Source of the DNA: an uncultured Bacteroidota bacterium | GTDB taxonomy: Bacteria > Bacteroidota > Bacteroidia > Flavobacteriales > Flavobacteriaceae | NCBI GenBank assembly: GCA_903913315.1 | Contig: CAIWKX010000058.1 | Span: forward strand, 1 to 56,129 | Direction of reading: 5' to 3' | Length of the DNA stretch: 56,129 bases | Part shown: positions 25,329-34,353 of the stretch, piece by piece | How the letters are laid out: the number at the start of each line of letters is the position of its first letter | Numbering within the stretch: position 1 is the first letter of the stretch | Notes under the pieces: generated by a model | Told to the model about the DNA's origin: nothing | What the model saw: only the letters and a program-made list of their open reading frames with translations | Databases searched by the model: none | Program-made: the position numbers and the translations under genes

Positions 25329-26408
25329 TTAATTGACTCTAGTCCCATCTTTAATTTCTTCGTTTGCGTTCAAAATCAATGTATCATTTTCTTTAAGTAA
25401 TTCGCTAAAGATTTCCACTTTACCATCAGCTTCTAAACCAAGTATTACATTTATCCTTTGTGTTTTTTTATCTATTACTTTTATCACAAAAGTACCTTCG
25501 CTTGTACTAATAACAGACGATTTTTTTACTACAAAAGGGGTTTTAGTACTTTTTAAAGCCAATATAACTTCAGCAACCATTCCTGGCAGTAATTTACCAT
25601 TTGTATTATTAACATCCAATTCAATACGTTCAGAGCGTAACTTAAGATCAAGAGCTCCGGACAATCTACTTATTTTCGCAGTAAAAAGTTGTCCTGGCAA
25701 TGAGTTAACGCTAAAATTAATTGGATCACCCAATTTTAAATACCCTGTATACGCTTCAGGAATTGAAACCGATAATCTAAGTTTATTCTGATCTTGTATT
25801 GTTAATAATGGTGTTGAAGCTCCTTGTCCAACATAAGCACCAATATTGCTGTTTCTGGATGTTATTTTTCCTGTAAAAGGAGCCTTAATTTGCAAATAAC
25901 TTTGCATCGCTTGAACTTCTTTATATTTAGCACGAGCAGCTGCTAATTGTGCAAAATCAGATTTCTTTTTTGATAAAGCCATTTCTAAATCGTTTTTAGA
26001 AATTGTTCCTTCAACTTTGCTTGTTTCAAATATGCGTTCATAAGTGCTATTACTAGCTGTATAAATAGCTTCATGTGAATGCAAACTTGATTCTGCAGCA
26101 GAAAGCTGTGAACTTAACTCTGGTGCTTCAAGTTGAATAAGCAATTGTCCTTCTTTGACTTCTGAACCGATATCCACTTTAAGTGATTTGACGTAACTAT
26201 TTACTTTTGCAAATAAATCAACCTGATTAAAACTAGACAATTCAGCGGGTAAGCGAAGATTCGTAGTGAGTTGTGCTTTTGCTAAAACAAAGGTTTCCGT
26301 TTTGGGTTCTATTTTAACAACTTTTTCATTTTTTTTTGGATTACAACTACTTAGAATAACTAGTGCTATAATAAGTAGCGAGATTGATTGTACTATTTTA
26401 TTTTTCAT
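25329..26408 (-). CDS. RND efflux periplasmic adaptor (membrane fusion protein), lipoprotein
   Basis: 359 residues with a lipobox LSSC (Cys22), so anchored as a lipoprotein. Then come the barrel-sandwich hybrid (VDLFAKVNSYVKSLKVDIGSEVKEGQLLIQL), a coiled-coil hairpin (about 100-150), and the second lipoyl half (YLQIKAPFTGKITSRNSNIGAYVGQG). The beta-barrel and membrane-proximal domains follow. It bridges the inner membrane pump and the TolC-type channel. Third gene of tolC-RND-adaptor, starting 1 nt after the pump gene. Confidence 0.93.
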   Translation of the reverse strand: MKNKIVQSISLLIIALVILSSCNPKKNEKVVKIEPKTETFVLAKAQLTTNLRLPAELSSFNQVDLFAKVNSYVKSLKVDIGSEVKEGQLLIQLEAPELSSQLSAAESSLHSHEAIYTASNSTYERIFETSKVEGTISKNDLEMALSKKKSDFAQLAAARAKYKEVQAMQSYLQIKAPFTGKITSRNSNIGAYVGQGASTPLLTIQDQNKLRLSVSIPEAYTGYLKLGDPINFSVNSLPGQLFTAKISRLSGALDLKLRSERIELDVNNTNGKLLPGMVAEVILALKSTKTPFVVKKSSVISTSEGTFVIKVIDKKTQRINVILGLEADGKVEIFSELLKENDTLILNANEEIKDGTRVN

Positions 26409-26409
26409 T

Positions 26410-29400
26410 TTATGATTTTATTGATGATATATAATGGATGCTTTCTTCATCTTCAGGGTCTAAAGAAATTGATTTTGTGGATGTTTTTTCTTGTGTCCAA
26501 GCAAAAATTAAAGGCAAGATTAATAATACGGTAAAAGTTGAAAATAATAATCCTCCGATAATAGCTCTTCCTAATGGAGAAACTTGTCCTCCGCCTTCTC
26601 CAAAACCACTTGCCATTGGTAACATTCCGGCAATCATAGCGGCACTAGTCATTATTATTGGGCGAAGTCGTAAGCCAGCTGCCTCTCTTGCCGCTTCTAA
26701 GGCATTCCCATTTTTTTTACGTAATTGTTCGGCATTGGTAATCAGTAAAACAGCATTGGCTATAGAAACTCCAACTGACATAATAATACCCATATAAGAC
26801 TGCAAATTTAATGTTGAACCTGTTATTGTTAAAAGCAACAAGGCTCCTAAAACTACGGCCGGAATAGTTGCTAAAATCACCAAAGAGACTTTGAATGATT
26901 GAAAATTTGCTGCTAGCATTAAGAAAATTACAAAAATCGCAACTAATAACCCAAGTTGCAAACTGCTTAATGTTTCATTTAAAACTTTACCCATTCCAAT
27001 TGGTTCAATAAATAAACCACGCGGCAATTTACCCAATGTATTTATTGATGCAGCAACATCAGTTGTGGCAGTACCTAGGTCTTTTTTGTAAATATTTGCA
27101 GTAACGGTGATGAATGGCATCGCTCCTAAATTATCATTTTCACCATTTACAAAAGTTGTGGTAATGGCAGCTACATCACCTAAAACAGGACGAATTGAAT
27201 TTTTTAAAACTGGAATCTCTTCAATATCCGTTTTGTTTTTCATCTTGTTCAAAGGCACTTGTACCTGAACGTTATAAGACAATCCAGCTTTTTCATCTAC
27301 CCATGTATTTTTTTCAGTATATCTCGAGGAAGATGTTGAGGCAACTAGTGAACGCGAAATATCATTTACATCCACACCTAATTCTGCAGCACGAGTTCTA
27401 CTAATATCGATATTCATTGCTGGATAATGAATGGGTTGTCCAATTTGGACATCACGTAAGTAGTCTATTTTATTTAATTTTTCTACAATTTTATTGGCGT
27501 ATAATTCATTTCTTCTTTTGTCTTTCCCTGCTATTCTCACTTCTATTGGCGTAGGAGAACCTTGACTTAAAACTTTATCTGTAAGTTCTATAGGTTCAAA
27601 TGATAGTTTTACATCAGGTAGAATTTTTTTAATTCTAGTCCTGAATTCGTCTTTAAAATCATCCATATCGGCGTCATAATCTTTCAAGCTTATTTGAAAA
27701 ACAGCTTCGTGTGAGCCTGCCATAAATAAATAAACAGGATTGATAGCGGATGAAGGAGGGTGTTGTCCAACAAAAACGGAAGAAATTTCTACATGCTCTT
27801 TCCCAACCATTTTGTTCAATTCGTTCAATATTAAAAGTGCTTTTTCTTCTGTACGTTCTAAACGAGTTCCTTGAGCAGCACGCATTCTTAATTGAAACTG
27901 ATCCGAATTCACTTTAGGAAAAATGTCCTTTCCGATAAAAAATATAAAAATCATTGTAATTATTGAAATCCCGATTAGATATACTAAACTAATTCTTTTT
28001 TTGTTTGGAAAAAGACGATCTAGTGTTTTCATAAATCGGATTCTGAATTTTTCAAAACGATCTATTTTACCATCATTATTAAAATCATCTCTTTCAATCA
28101 ATATTTTCTTCTGTCCAATAATATCATTTTCGGATTCAGGGGTTAATTCAGAATTGTTAAATTCAGCTTCGTCATCAGTTATATTGGGAGCATGGCCTGT
28201 TTTTGCATGGTCTTTCATAAACCAATTTGCCATAACGGGAACAAACGTTTGAGATAAAAAGTAAGAAATAGTCATAGAAAATCCTATCGCCAAGGCTAAA
28301 GGCAAAAACAAAGCACCTGGAATTCCTACCATAGTAAAGGCAGGAGCAAAAACAGCTAAAACACAAAATAAAACCAGCAATTGAGGCGCAGCAATTTCTT
28401 TACAGGCATCCCAAATAGCAAGTGATTTAGGTTTTCCCATAGCGAGATGTTGGTGAATGTTTTCAATAGACACGGTGCTTTCATCCACTAAAATTCCAAT
28501 AGCCAAAGCCAGCCCGCTCAATGACATTAAATTGATGGTTTGTCCAAATAATTTCAAAAATAAAACCCCAGAAATAATGGATATAGGAATAGTTAAAATC
28601 ACAATAAATGCTGCTCTTCTGTCTCCAAGGAATAATAAAACCATTAAGCCTGTTAATACCGCTCCAATAATTCCTTCGGTAATTAAACTTTTAACAGAAT
28701 TAATTACAGAAACAGATTGATCAAATTCATAAGATAATTTAACATCTTCGGGTAATGAACTTTGGATTTTTGGTAATTCCGATTTTAGTTTGCTAACTAC
28801 ATCCCAAGTAGAAGCATCACCTGCTTTGGCAATACTCAAATAAACCGAACGTTTCCCGTTAACAAGTGCGTAACCAGAAGTTAAATCGGCACCATCTTTT
28901 ACTGTAGCAACATCACCTAAAGTCAAATTTTGTACACTCCCTTTAAATAGTGGAATTTTTTCAAAATCCTTAACTTGTTTAATAGTATTATTTGTTGGTG
29001 TAATATAATTTTTATCACCAATTCGCACATTTCCAGAAGGAGCCGTTATACTGTTTAGTCGTATCGCTTCAACAATTTGGTCAGGCGTCATATTATGAGA
29101 ACGCAATAAATCAGGATTTACATTAATCTCTATTGTTCTTGGACTCCCACCAAAGGGTGCAGGTGATAATAATCCAGGGATAGAAGTAAAAGATGAACGT
29201 ACATAAACGTTGGCTAAATCTTGTAATTGATTATTAGTTCTAATCTTACTGCTTAATACTAACTGTCCGATGGGCAAAGAAGAAGCATCAAATCGAATAA
29301 TAAAAGGTGGTTGTGAACCAGGAGGAAAGAGTGATTGAACTCTAGTCGAAAGGGCACTTAATTCAGCAGCAGCTTGTGCCATGTTCGTGTTTTCGTAATA

Positions 29401-29682
29401 GGTCAATTTCATTATCATCAAACCCTGAATATTCTTAGTTTCGACTGATTTTATTCCATTGGCATAAGGAAGATAGTTAATATAATTTTTAGCAAAATAC
29501 GCTTCCATTTGGTCAGGTGTATATCCACCAAAAGGATGAGCAATATAAATTACTGGAAGATTCATTTTTGGAAGAATATCAACTTTAATATCTTTGATGG
29601 CACCAATTCCAAAAAAGAATAGACCTGCTACCAGCACAAGGATTGATATGGGTTTTCGAAGAGCAAATCGGATTAAATTCAT
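26410..29682 (-). CDS. RND family efflux pump inner membrane subunit
   Basis: 1090 residues, an AcrB-type permease with 12 membrane segments and two large periplasmic loops. The central segments include GLALAIGILVDESTVSIENI, where the Asp of the proton relay in TM4 is seen as LVDES, and the GIIMSVGVSIANAVLLITNAE repeat in the second half. The long cytoplasmic loop between TM6 and TM7 (about 485-565) contains an EF-hand-like loop at residues 533-544 (DFNNDGKIDRFE). It could be an HAE1-type multidrug pump or a heavy-metal type; the substrate cannot be deduced. Confidence 0.94.
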   Translation of the reverse strand: MNLIRFALRKPISILVLVAGLFFFGIGAIKDIKVDILPKMNLPVIYIAHPFGGYTPDQMEAYFAKNYINYLPYANGIKSVETKNIQGLMIMKLTYYENTNMAQAAAELSALSTRVQSLFPPGSQPPFIIRFDASSLPIGQLVLSSKIRTNNQLQDLANVYVRSSFTSIPGLLSPAPFGGSPRTIEINVNPDLLRSHNMTPDQIVEAIRLNSITAPSGNVRIGDKNYITPTNNTIKQVKDFEKIPLFKGSVQNLTLGDVATVKDGADLTSGYALVNGKRSVYLSIAKAGDASTWDVVSKLKSELPKIQSSLPEDVKLSYEFDQSVSVINSVKSLITEGIIGAVLTGLMVLLFLGDRRAAFIVILTIPISIISGVLFLKLFGQTINLMSLSGLALAIGILVDESTVSIENIHQHLAMGKPKSLAIWDACKEIAAPQLLVLFCVLAVFAPAFTMVGIPGALFLPLALAIGFSMTISYFLSQTFVPVMANWFMKDHAKTGHAPNITDDEAEFNNSELTPESENDIIGQKKILIERDDFNNDGKIDRFEKFRIRFMKTLDRLFPNKKRISLVYLIGISIITMIFIFFIGKDIFPKVNSDQFQLRMRAAQGTRLERTEEKALLILNELNKMVGKEHVEISSVFVGQHPPSSAINPVYLFMAGSHEAVFQISLKDYDADMDDFKDEFRTRIKKILPDVKLSFEPIELTDKVLSQGSPTPIEVRIAGKDKRRNELYANKIVEKLNKIDYLRDVQIGQPIHYPAMNIDISRTRAAELGVDVNDISRSLVASTSSSRYTEKNTWVDEKAGLSYNVQVQVPLNKMKNKTDIEEIPVLKNSIRPVLGDVAAITTTFVNGENDNLGAMPFITVTANIYKKDLGTATTDVAASINTLGKLPRGLFIEPIGMGKVLNETLSSLQLGLLVAIFVIFLMLAANFQSFKVSLVILATIPAVVLGALLLLTITGSTLNLQSYMGIIMSVGVSIANAVLLITNAEQLRKKNGNALEAAREAAGLRLRPIIMTSAAMIAGMLPMASGFGEGGGQVSPLGRAIIGGLLFSTFTVLLILPLIFAWTQEKTSTKSISLDPEDEESIHYISSIKS

Positions 29683-29697
29683 TTTCAGTAGTTATTA

Positions 29698-31086
29698 TTA
29701 CAATTCGTTCATAAATAAATCAAAATCTCCCGAAGCCGCAACTTTTTGCAAAAAAGATTGCCAAACATTATTGGTTACTATATCGCGATCAATTTCTGCA
29801 CGATTTAAAACATACAAAGTCTGCGTCAAATCAGTTAATGTGGTTAATCCGTTTTTATATAATGTTGATTTTTGTAAATAAGCTTGATTCGCAGCATTTA
29901 CTTGAATAGGGGCTTCAGCATAATTGTCAAGAGCAACTTTAATTTTATCATCAGCTAAATTTAATTGTGATTTTAGCTCTCTTTCAACTTGATTGTATTC
30001 TTCTTGCAAACCTTGTGAAATAAACCTTTGAGCACTGACTTGCTTACTCATCTTAAAAGGTGTAACTAAATTCCAAGTGATCCCAATTCCAACCAAATAA
30101 TTAGAACGATTAGGATTTATGCCGTCCCAATAATTTCTATTAAAAGAATTTAAATCTGATGCGTAGTTTGAATTAAAACCAGAAGCTCTTGTTTGCAAAA
30201 CCCCAAAAAGACTCATGGTTGGGTAATAAAATCGTTTATAGAGTTTAACTTGTTGATCGCTATAATCTATCTTTGCTCTATAAAACTGCAGAAGTGGATG
30301 TAAACTATCTTTTATGCTATTATTAAACAGTCCATTTTTTGGAATTTTTTTTGCAAAAACAGTATCCGTGATAAAATCATGAGGAGCCACTCCCATCAAA
30401 TCTACCAATTTATTATTTTGCTCTTTGACTAAATTTTTAGCTAAGTTTAAAGCTATTTTGGCTCTCGAAACTTCAGCACTTGCTAGAGTAGAATCAACCC
30501 CTGCTAACAATCCGTTTTTTACCCTTGCTACCGCAGTTCGTTTGAAAACTTCAGTACGATTTAAATTATTTTGCTGCGAAATCAATAAACGTTGACTAGC
30601 CAACAAATTAAAATAAGCTGAAGAAATTCTAATTTCTTGTTGAAATTGTTCTTGTTTTAAATCATTTTCATTCTTCTGAACATCAACTTTTGCTAAATTT
30701 ATTTTCTCTTGAGTTTTTCCAAATGTAAAAAAATCCCAATTCGTATTGACCAAATACAAAGCACCAAAAGCAGAATTCCAGTTCTGTTGCGGCAATGTTG
30801 GTCCAGAAGTAGAGGCTGTTAAACTATTATACCCCCCATATAAAACTCCGTTTTGACCATTAATGGTTCCGTAATCTTGCTGCGCAGACAGATTAAAATT
30901 GGGTAAATAATCTCTATGTGATTGTCCTAGGTTTTCTTTCGCAGCCTTGGCATAATTGTTCTTTGCTTTAATTGAACCATAATTTTCTAAACCTATTTTT
31001 ATTGCTTCCTTTAAAGACAAAGTTTGCGAATAATTAATGGATGCAAAAAATAAGAAAAAAAATAAGTATTTATTTTTTATATACAT
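29698..31086 (-). CDS. TolC family outer membrane efflux channel
   Basis: 462 residues with a signal peptide (about 1-20, ending INYSQ). Two OEP repeats of long helices are visible, e.g. SLKEAIKIGLENYGSIKAKNNYAKAAKENL, and the second around 250-300 with KIDYSDQQVKLYKRFYYPTMSLFG. It is the outer membrane and periplasmic channel of the tripartite pump. First gene of its operon, divergent from the sensor kinase gene at 31248, which probably controls it. Confidence 0.93.
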   Translation of the reverse strand: MYIKNKYLFFFLFFASINYSQTLSLKEAIKIGLENYGSIKAKNNYAKAAKENLGQSHRDYLPNFNLSAQQDYGTINGQNGVLYGGYNSLTASTSGPTLPQQNWNSAFGALYLVNTNWDFFTFGKTQEKINLAKVDVQKNENDLKQEQFQQEIRISSAYFNLLASQRLLISQQNNLNRTEVFKRTAVARVKNGLLAGVDSTLASAEVSRAKIALNLAKNLVKEQNNKLVDLMGVAPHDFITDTVFAKKIPKNGLFNNSIKDSLHPLLQFYRAKIDYSDQQVKLYKRFYYPTMSLFGVLQTRASGFNSNYASDLNSFNRNYWDGINPNRSNYLVGIGITWNLVTPFKMSKQVSAQRFISQGLQEEYNQVERELKSQLNLADDKIKVALDNYAEAPIQVNAANQAYLQKSTLYKNGLTTLTDLTQTLYVLNRAEIDRDIVTNNVWQSFLQKVAASGDFDLFMNEL

Positions 31087-31110
31087 ATAGTTTCTAATAT
31101 AATTTTTTTA

Positions 31111-31118
31111 CAAAGATA
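31111..31118 (-). promoter_or_regulatory. -7 element of the efflux operon
   Basis: On the minus strand TATCTTTG matches the TAnnTTTG consensus, 24 nt before the tolC-like start codon. No convincing -33 TTG at the right distance. Confidence 0.55.
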
Positions 31119-31164
31119 CTGTTCTAATATAGAAATCAGCTTTCTAAAATGATGTAATACATTT

Positions 31165-31193
31165 AAAAATGACGAATTGAATTTGTCATTTTT
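31165..31193. promoter_or_regulatory. Inverted repeat in the efflux / two-component divergent region
   Basis: Perfect 9-bp arms AAAAATGAC and GTCATTTTT separated by 11 nt whose core is AATT-G-AATT. It lies between the two divergent genes, about 50 nt upstream of the efflux -7 element. A candidate operator, perhaps for the LytTR regulator encoded nearby, though such sites are more often direct repeats. Confidence 0.45.
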
Positions 31194-31247
31194 TGAAAAT
31201 AAAACTAAATATAAGTGGTTAATTTGTAACTTATTTAAGGTTTATAA

Positions 31248-32285
31248 ATGAACACAAAATTTGATAATATAATTGACAACAAATGGTGGCAAGAAATTGC
31301 TGTGGTCGCCTTTTCATTTACTATTTATACTTTGAAAAGTGATTGGATGTTTTTCAGTTATTCAAGCTCAATATTAATGGGTTTGTGTTTTTATTTAATC
31401 TTGTACATCCATGCTCAATTTAATCGTTTTTTTTTGTTGCCAATTCTATTTAAATCACACAGACCTTTAACCTATTTATCTTTAACATTAATAGGAGTTT
31501 TAGCATTTTCGATAGCTTTATTTGAAATATCTACATCAGAAATTTTCAGTAAGAGTCATCTGTATCAAAACTCACATCAAAGAAGCTACTTATATCACTT
31601 AGCCAGTGTTTTAGGAGGGTTGGTTTCTATTTTAAGTCCCATAATTGTTTTTAAATATTATGGTATTTATAAAAAACAAATGGATGAAACTTTGTTATTC
31701 AATCAAATGCAATTAAATTCACTGAAAGTGCAACTAAATCCTCATTTTTTGTTTAATACATTTAACACGCTATATGGTATAAGTTTAGAATTTCCAAACC
31801 GCACTCCTGATTTGATTATGAAAGTCTCTCAATTAATGCGCTATCAACTTGAAAGTAGTAACAAACAATTTGTATCACTTGAAGACGAGCTTTCGTTTAT
31901 AAATAGTTATGTTCAACTTGAAAAAGAACGTTTAGATTATCATTGTGAAATAACCTACGATTGCAAAATAGACAATGAAAATACTTATAAAATAGCTCCA
32001 ATGTTACTGATTGCTTTTATTGAAAACTCATTCAAACACGGTACTTATGCTATTGAAAAATGTTTTGTTAGAATTATTATAACGGCTAAAAATGGCTTGT
32101 TGCATCTGCATGTAGTGAATTCGATTCCGAAAAAAACAGATGTGATTTCAACCAAAATTGGTTTAAAAAACACCAATGAACGATTGAATTTAATTTATGG
32201 TAAAAATTATAAATTAGATATTCAAGACGATAAAAACACTTACATTGTTGATTTGAAGATACAACTTAAAAAGATTGTAGAATGA
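31248..32285 (+). CDS. Sensor histidine kinase, LytS/YehU type
   Basis: 345 residues. About four membrane helices fill residues 15-140. The His_kinase domain (PF06580 type) follows with QLNPHFLFNTFNTLYG, phosphoacceptor His166, and an HATPase region with FIENSFKHGTY and IGLKNTNERL. It overlaps the response regulator by 4 nt. The pair is divergent from the RND efflux operon, which suggests that it senses a membrane or envelope signal and controls efflux. Inner membrane. Confidence 0.93.
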   Translation: MNTKFDNIIDNKWWQEIAVVAFSFTIYTLKSDWMFFSYSSSILMGLCFYLILYIHAQFNRFFLLPILFKSHRPLTYLSLTLIGVLAFSIALFEISTSEIFSKSHLYQNSHQRSYLYHLASVLGGLVSILSPIIVFKYYGIYKKQMDETLLFNQMQLNSLKVQLNPHFLFNTFNTLYGISLEFPNRTPDLIMKVSQLMRYQLESSNKQFVSLEDELSFINSYVQLEKERLDYHCEITYDCKIDNENTYKIAPMLLIAFIENSFKHGTYAIEKCFVRIIITAKNGLLHLHVVNSIPKKTDVISTKIGLKNTNERLNLIYGKNYKLDIQDDKNTYIVDLKIQLKKIVE

Positions 32286-32980
32286 AAGAACCTAAAAAAT
32301 GTATTATTGTTGATGATGAACGAGCTGCACACTATGTTTTGGTAAATTATATCAAACAAAACCCTAAATTAGAATTGGTTTTTCAAGCCTATAATGGAAT
32401 TGAAGCTGTCGACTATCTCCGGGGGAATAAAGTCGATTTAATGTTTTTGGATATTAATATGCCTGAAATTACAGGGATGGAACTATTAAAGATTATTCCA
32501 ACACATCCTAAAACTATATTAACAACAGCTTATTCTGAATTTGCACTTGAAAGCTATGATTTTGGAGTTATCGATTATTTACTAAAACCAATTTATTTCC
32601 CACGTTTTTTAAAAGCAATTGATCGTTTTTTTTCAGATGAAAACACTAACAAAATTGAAGAAGTCAATATTGACTCTGTAAATGTAAAAGTAGATGGTTA
32701 TTTTGTTGATATTGAATTAGACCTACTTTTATATGCACAAAGTTTTGGAAATTATGTGAAATTACATACTATAAAAAGAACTTACTTAGCTTCAATTACT
32801 ACAAGTGAATTTGAAAAATGCTTACCAAACAAAAGCTTCCTGCGAATTCATAAATCGTATATCATTGCAATAGACAAAATAGATGACATCACAAAAGATT
32901 TTGTCATTATAAAAAATGAAAAATTACCAATTGGAATTACGTATAGAAGAGAATTGATCGATAGATTAAAAAATAAATAA
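32282..32980 (+). CDS. LytTR family response regulator
   Basis: 232 residues. The receiver domain has Asp11-Asp12 and the phosphoacceptor Asp57 (VDLMFLDINMPE), and Lys in LLKPI. The C-terminal LytTR DNA-binding domain shows DLLLYAQSFGNYVKLHT and FLRIHKSYII. It partners the kinase encoded just before. It binds DNA as a dimer to paired short sites, and the dyad at 31165-31193 is a candidate target. Confidence 0.95.
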   Translation: MKEPKKCIIVDDERAAHYVLVNYIKQNPKLELVFQAYNGIEAVDYLRGNKVDLMFLDINMPEITGMELLKIIPTHPKTILTTAYSEFALESYDFGVIDYLLKPIYFPRFLKAIDRFFSDENTNKIEEVNIDSVNVKVDGYFVDIELDLLLYAQSFGNYVKLHTIKRTYLASITTSEFEKCLPNKSFLRIHKSYIIAIDKIDDITKDFVIIKNEKLPIGITYRRELIDRLKNK

Positions 32981-33025
32981 TTTTATAGATAATTATTATA
33001 CTGTCATGCACCTGTTTCTCTTATT

Positions 33026-33069
33026 AAAAAAAGGATTCAACTTTAGCTAAAGTTGAACCCCTTTTTTTA
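33026..33069. terminator. Terminator between the LytTR regulator and porin genes
   Basis: Stem AAAAAGG-TTCAACTTTAG / CTAAAGTTGAA-CCTTTTTTT with a small internal mismatch and runs on both sides, placed between convergent genes. Confidence 0.85.
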
Positions 33070-33131
33070 TTAATATCCTTATTAAAGAAATGTTTAACTA
33101 TGATAGCAAGCTAAAACCTTCCCCTAAATAA

Positions 33132-34187
33132 TTACAATCTAAATTCAGCATTTAACAAATATTTAGAAGTATTTATTGAAGAACTGCCAGAGTTAAAAGA
33201 ATACCCTTGGTAATTAAACGCTAGTTTAAAACCTTTAACTGGATTATACTGTAAACCACCAATAATTTGGTTACCATCTTTAGCAATATTCCAATTAGTT
33301 GAAGCTCCCGCTAAAGTGTTTGATTTTAATTGATCAAAACGACCTAAAATTTCAATTTTTTTGTTTATTACATAAGTACCATAAAATGAAACACCATTTA
33401 AGTTATGATCAGCCAAAGGAGTTAAAAAATTTGAGGCGTTATTCAACTTGTTATACTCCGCAGCAATTCTCCATTTATCAGCTTTATAACCTGCAAATAA
33501 TGCCATACTTGTAATGTCACTAGAACCAATCGCTGGTTGATCATCAAAATATATTTTAGTAATTAATCCTTTTATAGGGGTAAAGATAATATTCCCACCA
33601 ACTTTTTGTCTCCCATTAGCATCTTGTAGGTTTTTATAACCTTCACCATTCGTAGCAACAAGGTTAATTCTTAAAGTTTTCAATATTTTAATTTCAGCAT
33701 TAATCCCTAAATCAGCAGCAGCAGCAAATCCGTTTTGGTCATCAAATGATTTGAAGATATAACGATACCCCCAAAAATCCTCCTGATCTTGAAATTCTTG
33801 TGAAAATTGCATTCCCATACGTAAAGTTAAGCGAGGGTCTATTCTCCAGTCTAATACTGCATTTTTTACAAATACCGTATAAGCACTTCCAACAGTGGTT
33901 GTGTTAGCACCAGTAGGACCTGCATCAAGAACTATTTTAGTTGAAATATTGCTACTTAATTCATATTTATATCCAAAATAAGATCGGTCAATTCCAAAAC
34001 CACTTTTTTTAGTAACATTTGGAGTTTGATCTTCAGTGTAATTCCACAATATTTGAATAATTGGTGCTCCACTAGGAACAAAATCTGTTTGAGGTTTTTG
34101 ATCTGTTTGAGGTTTTTGATCTGTTTGAGCCATCAAAGAAAAAGATGTAACAAAGAAAAGCCCTAAAAATAATAATTGTTTTTTCAT
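33132..34187 (-). CDS. Outer membrane porin, probably phosphate-regulated (OprP/O-like)
   Basis: 351 residues with a signal peptide ending MAQ (about 21). A short repeated stretch TDQKPQTDQKPQTD follows, then a beta-barrel of alternating strands ending in LNAEFRL, with the terminal aromatic-type strand typical of outer membrane proteins. Sequences such as FGIDRSYFGYKYELSSNISTKIVLDAG fit 16-strand porins of the phosphate-selective porin group. It lies next to phoB-phoR and its promoter has the same 11-bp-spaced half-sites as pstS, so it probably brings phosphate or phosphate esters across the outer membrane. Confidence 0.8.
   Translation of the reverse strand: MKKQLLFLGLFFVTSFSLMAQTDQKPQTDQKPQTDFVPSGAPIIQILWNYTEDQTPNVTKKSGFGIDRSYFGYKYELSSNISTKIVLDAGPTGANTTTVGSAYTVFVKNAVLDWRIDPRLTLRMGMQFSQEFQDQEDFWGYRYIFKSFDDQNGFAAAADLGINAEIKILKTLRINLVATNGEGYKNLQDANGRQKVGGNIIFTPIKGLITKIYFDDQPAIGSSDITSMALFAGYKADKWRIAAEYNKLNNASNFLTPLADHNLNGVSFYGTYVINKKIEILGRFDQLKSNTLAGASTNWNIAKDGNQIIGGLQYNPVKGFKLAFNYQGYSFNSGSSSINTSKYLLNAEFRL
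34083..34129. repeat. 18-bp tandem repeat inside the porin gene
   Basis: An 18-nt unit is repeated 2.6 times (34083-34100, 34101-34118, partial to 34129). It encodes TDQKPQ just after the signal peptide cleavage site. Copy number could vary without breaking the frame. Confidence 0.85.
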
Positions 34188-34232
34188 GTTGTGTGTTTGT
34201 TAAATTTTAAAGTGCAAATATTATACAGCTAT

Positions 34233-34267
34233 GTTAATTTAACGTTAAGAACATGTTATCTTGTTAA
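34233..34267 (-). promoter_or_regulatory. Candidate PhoB box upstream of the porin gene
   Basis: In the gene direction: ATAAC-N6-TTAAC-N6-TTAAC at 34259-34233, three half-sites 11 bp apart, with another TTAAC 8 bp further upstream (34263-34267). A -7-like TATAATATTTG occupies 34215-34225, about 10 bp downstream of the box. Confidence 0.6.
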
Positions 34268-34353
34268 GAAATAATTTTAGCAATAAGATGCTAATTATTT
34301 ACATGATATATACCTAATATTGAATTGCTTAATTCAATTCAGATTTCTAGTTG

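Noticed and set aside
33299..33514. ORF opposite the porin gene
   Set aside because: Shadow frame; the porin frame shows signal peptide and barrel pattern.
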